15,446 nt of DNA from Synechococcales cyanobacterium PMM_0073 (GTDB taxonomy: Bacteria > Cyanobacteriota > Cyanobacteriia > Elainellales > Elainellaceae): the NCBI GenBank assembly GCA_949127695.1, contig CASBQH010000265.1:1-15446 (forward strand). Reading direction: 5' to 3'. Made by a program: the position numbers and the translations under genes. Of the stretch, positions 13,640 through 15,446 are shown one piece after another (within the stretch, counting starts at the first letter, position 1; every line of letters starts with the position of its first letter). Below the pieces are notes generated by a model. That model searched no databases. It was not told the DNA's origin and was given only the letters and a program-made list of their open reading frames with translations.

Positions 13640-14290
13640 ATGTCTAATCCCGCCCATCCCGATCTGCGTCAGTTTGCCCCCGCCACTCAGCGCAACCGCG
13701 AACCGATTCTGGCGGTGCTTCAGCAAATTTTGCCGCCCAGCGGTACGGTTTTAGAAATCTCCAGCGGCACAGGCGAGCATGGCGTTTTTTTCGCCCCCGC
13801 TCTAGCTCCGCGCTCCTGGCTCCCCTCTGATCCCAATCCCATCGCCCGCGCCAGCATCCAGGCATGGCGAGCTGAGCTTAACTCCCCGCACCTGCTGCCG
13901 CCGCTGGCGCTAGATGCCAGCGAGCCTGTTTGGCCAGTGGAACAGCCAGATGTCCAATCTAGTTTGAGCGATCCGATTACGGCAATGGTCAATATCAATA
14001 TGCTGCATATTTCGCCTTGGTCGGCCTGTCTGGGGCTGATGGCTGGAGCAGGCCGAATTCTGCCCCCCGATGGCCTGCTCTATCTCTATGGCCCGTTTAA
14101 GCAGGCTGATTTGCCACTCGCACCCAGCAACGCAGGGTTTGACCAGAGCTTACGGGCGCAGAATTCAGAATGGGGGCTGCGCGAGCTGGCCGACGTGATT
14201 GCTGCCGCTGCATCTGAGGGCTTGCGCTGGGTAGAAACTCGCCCCATGCCAGCCAACAATCTCTCGGTCTGGCTGCGCCGCAGCCCATAG
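13640..14290 (+). CDS. DUF938 SAM-dependent methyltransferase-like protein
   Basis: A cytosolic Rossmann-fold protein, 216 aa from the chosen start, near the usual DUF938 length. Motif I, VLEISSGTGEHGVFFA (37-52), is the SAM-binding glycine loop, preceded by RNREPILAVLQQILP. LPSDPNP (61-67) is the acidic loop after strand 2, and MVNINMLHISPWSACLGLM follows as the family's strand-4 region. YLYGPFK and the C-terminal NNLSVWLRR are also typical. The substrate of DUF938 proteins is not established. The ATG at 13640 is preferred because homologues begin at about 'PDLRQFAPATQRNR'. An upstream in-frame ATG at 13571 would add 23 residues of atypical sequence and no Shine-Dalgarno decides the matter. 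The gene is divergent from HU. Confidence 0.88.
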   Translation: MSNPAHPDLRQFAPATQRNREPILAVLQQILPPSGTVLEISSGTGEHGVFFAPALAPRSWLPSDPNPIARASIQAWRAELNSPHLLPPLALDASEPVWPVEQPDVQSSLSDPITAMVNINMLHISPWSACLGLMAGAGRILPPDGLLYLYGPFKQADLPLAPSNAGFDQSLRAQNSEWGLRELADVIAAAASEGLRWVETRPMPANNLSVWLRRSP

Positions 14291-14400
14291 CCCGATCGGA
14301 TGAACTTGTTTCATCCCAACCTCGCCTGTTAGCGGGAAGTGCAGATCTGGAATCTTTCCTAAGCTAATTGAAGCTAGAAAAGAGAAAGTAAGGGCGAATG

Positions 14401-14616
14401 ATGAACTACTTCAACGGCGACCAAATTGAACGCACTGATGCGGTGCTAATCAGCTTTTTGGAGCAATGCTGGCAGCTTGAGGCCGCAGCCCCAGAGCTAG
14501 ATCTGCCGCAGCTAGAACCTGGGCTGATCCAACTCGACGAAACCCGGCACGGCTTCCCGGCGCTGTCCCGCTCGACGGTAGCACTCTGGATGCCGCTGCT
14601 CTGGCTGTATTTATAA
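14401..14616 (+). CDS. Hypothetical 71-aa protein
   Basis: I do not recognise this small acidic protein. Two adjacent ATGs (14398 and 14401) are possible; the second has AGGG (14391-14394) at the better distance of 6 nt. The N-terminal half is likely helical (RTDAVLISFLEQCWQLEAA). A Leu/Pro-rich acidic segment (PELDLPQLEPGLIQLDE) follows, then a hydrophobic, Trp-rich end (STVALWMPLLWLYL). The end is too short for a confident transmembrane call. It has a fair ribosome-binding site and sits between the DUF938 gene and chrA on the same strand, separated from chrA by a large inverted repeat. It may be a real small gene; no function can be assigned. Confidence 0.5.
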   Translation: MNYFNGDQIERTDAVLISFLEQCWQLEAAAPELDLPQLEPGLIQLDETRHGFPALSRSTVALWMPLLWLYL

Positions 14617-14691
14617 AAGCGCACGATGCATTTGCATATGGATTAATGCGTTGTTAATCTGGATGCTAGAGACTTAAATGATGCGCTGAAT

Positions 14692-14765
14692 CGCCCCCAA
14701 CCCTAATTCTGGGGGCTTTCGAGCCGCTTCTACTTCAAAGCCCCCAGAATGGGGGGTTGGGGGCG
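14692..14765. repeat. Long imperfect inverted repeat (palindromic element)
   Basis: The left arm (14692-14719) and right arm (14737-14765) are reverse complements over 28-29 nt, apart from a small mismatch-plus-indel patch in the middle, with a 17-nt spacer. The arms begin CGCCCCCAACCC and contain TTCTGGGGGCTTT. Such GGGGGTTGGGGGC palindromes occur in many copies between cyanobacterial genes. As RNA it would fold into a very stable hairpin 43 nt before the chrA start, with no T-tract directly after it. No transposase or terminal duplication is visible. Confidence 0.85.
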
Positions 14766-14808
14766 GCAGGCCAGCCAGCGCAGAGAGCCAACTCTACCCA
14801 GAAGCGAG

Positions 14809-15446
14809 ATGTCTGATCTACCGCCGCAGCCGCCGCAATCACCGCCGTCTCAAGATCTACGAGAGCTGGCGGGTGTTTTTTTGAAGCTGGGCACGATTGC
14901 CTTTGGCGGGCCGGCGGCGCATATTGCGATGATGGATAACGAGGTGGTGAATCGCCGCCAGTGGATGAGCCGTGAGCATCTGCTTGATCTGCTGGGCGTC
15001 ACCAATTTAATTCCGGGGCCAAATTCCACAGAGCTAGCAATTCATATTGGCTATGAGCGAGCGGGCTGGCGCGGCCTAATTGTGGCGGGCAGCTGCTTTA
15101 TTTTGCCCGCCATGCTGATTGTTTGGGCTTTGGCGGCAGTCTATGTGCGTTACCAAACGCTGCCGCAGCTGGGCTGGCTGCTCTATGGCGTCAAGCCTGC
15201 GATTATCGCAGTTGTGCTGCAAGCCCTCTGGAAGCTGGGGCGCAAAGCGGTGAAAGACTGGCCGACTGCTGCCGCCGGACTGGCAGTAACAGCCGGATTC
15301 TTTATCGGCATCAACGAAATTTTGCTGCTGCTGTTGGCTGGACTGGCGGTGATGCTGGTGCAGCAAGCGCGTTCGGGGCGAACCAGTCTGCTGGGTGCGT
15401 TTTCGCTGCCGCTGCTGGCTCAGGTGAGTGGCGCTGGGGTTAGCAC
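14809..15446 (+). CDS. chrA: Chromate transporter (ChrA/CHR family), N-terminal part
   Basis: The frame is open from ATG 14809 to the window edge (212 residues, no stop). A short Pro-rich head (MSDLPPQPPQSPPSQDL) precedes the CHR domain. FLKLGTIAFGGPAAHIAMM (about residues 25-43) carries the conserved FGGP motif. VNRRQWMSREHLLDLLGVTNLIPGPNSTELAIHIGYERAGWRG follows with the PGPNSTE signature, and then hydrophobic helices (GLIVAGSCFILPAMLIVWALAAVY, PAIIAVVLQALWKLG, and further on). Family role: membrane transport or efflux of chromate, often with sulfate homology; many members in cyanobacteria have no tested substrate. Whether this is a long two-domain or a short single-domain protein cannot be told because the gene is cut. 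The large inverted repeat at 14692-14765 lies directly upstream. Confidence 0.92.
   Translation, partial: MSDLPPQPPQSPPSQDLRELAGVFLKLGTIAFGGPAAHIAMMDNEVVNRRQWMSREHLLDLLGVTNLIPGPNSTELAIHIGYERAGWRGLIVAGSCFILPAMLIVWALAAVYVRYQTLPQLGWLLYGVKPAIIAVVLQALWKLGRKAVKDWPTAAAGLAVTAGFFIGINEILLLLLAGLAVMLVQQARSGRTSLLGAFSLPLLAQVSGAGVS

Noticed and set aside
14626..14637. ATGCA-TT-TGCAT palindrome after the 71-aa gene
   Set aside because: Short AT-rich symmetry is expected by chance; no T-tract or conserved context supports a function.
15123..15443. Plus-strand 106-aa frame near the right end
   Set aside because: It is a shifted reading of the ChrA-type gene, whose correct frame is open from 14809 to the window edge with FGGP and PGPNSTE motifs.

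Overview
The window looks like a chromosomal segment of a cyanobacterium, probably filamentous or Leptolyngbya-like. The evidence is an SLH-plus-OprB 'iron uptake porin', a DesC-type acyl-lipid delta-9 desaturase, a DUF1400 alpha/beta hydrolase, a DUF938 methyltransferase and cyanobacterial-style GC-rich palindromes between genes. Base composition is moderately GC-rich. I could not find the HIP1 octamer GCGATCGC, which is abundant in many other cyanobacteria. No tRNA, rRNA, CRISPR array or transposase gene was seen.

Layout. The left edge holds the N-terminus of a PAS-domain protein (1-196, minus) and then desC (269-1096, minus). Next is a minus-strand operon of an uncharacterised 148-aa protein (1204-1650) and cobW (1647-2720), preceded by a cobalamin riboswitch (about 2755-2892). 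Divergent from it lies an envelope pair: an SLH/OprB porin (3057-5018) and a peptidoglycan amidase with four Ig-like repeats (5049-6701). A DUF6918 gene (6712-7152, minus) converges on the amidase.

The most informative region is 7361-10325. A guanidine-I (ykkC) riboswitch with an overlapping terminator stem precedes a complete NitT/TauT-type ABC importer: lipoprotein binding protein (7559-8620), permease (8637-9491) and ATPase (9552-10325). By homology alone the importer would be called sulfonate, nitrate or taurine transport. The riboswitch argues that it takes up guanidine, probably as a nitrogen source. No guanidine-degrading enzyme lies in the window, so that step must be encoded elsewhere.

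The right part holds a fasciclin-domain lipoprotein (10397-11065, minus), a secreted DUF1400 hydrolase (11284-13017), an HU DNA-binding protein (13197-13499, minus), a DUF938 methyltransferase (13640-14290), a 71-aa unknown protein (14401-14616), a long inverted repeat (14692-14765) and the N-terminal part of a ChrA-type chromate transporter that runs off the right end (from 14809).

Thus two unrelated operons are each controlled by a ligand-sensing RNA (cobalamin and guanidine). Both give functional leads: a possible new B12/cobalt-linked small protein behind cobW, and a substrate for an otherwise ambiguous ABC importer.
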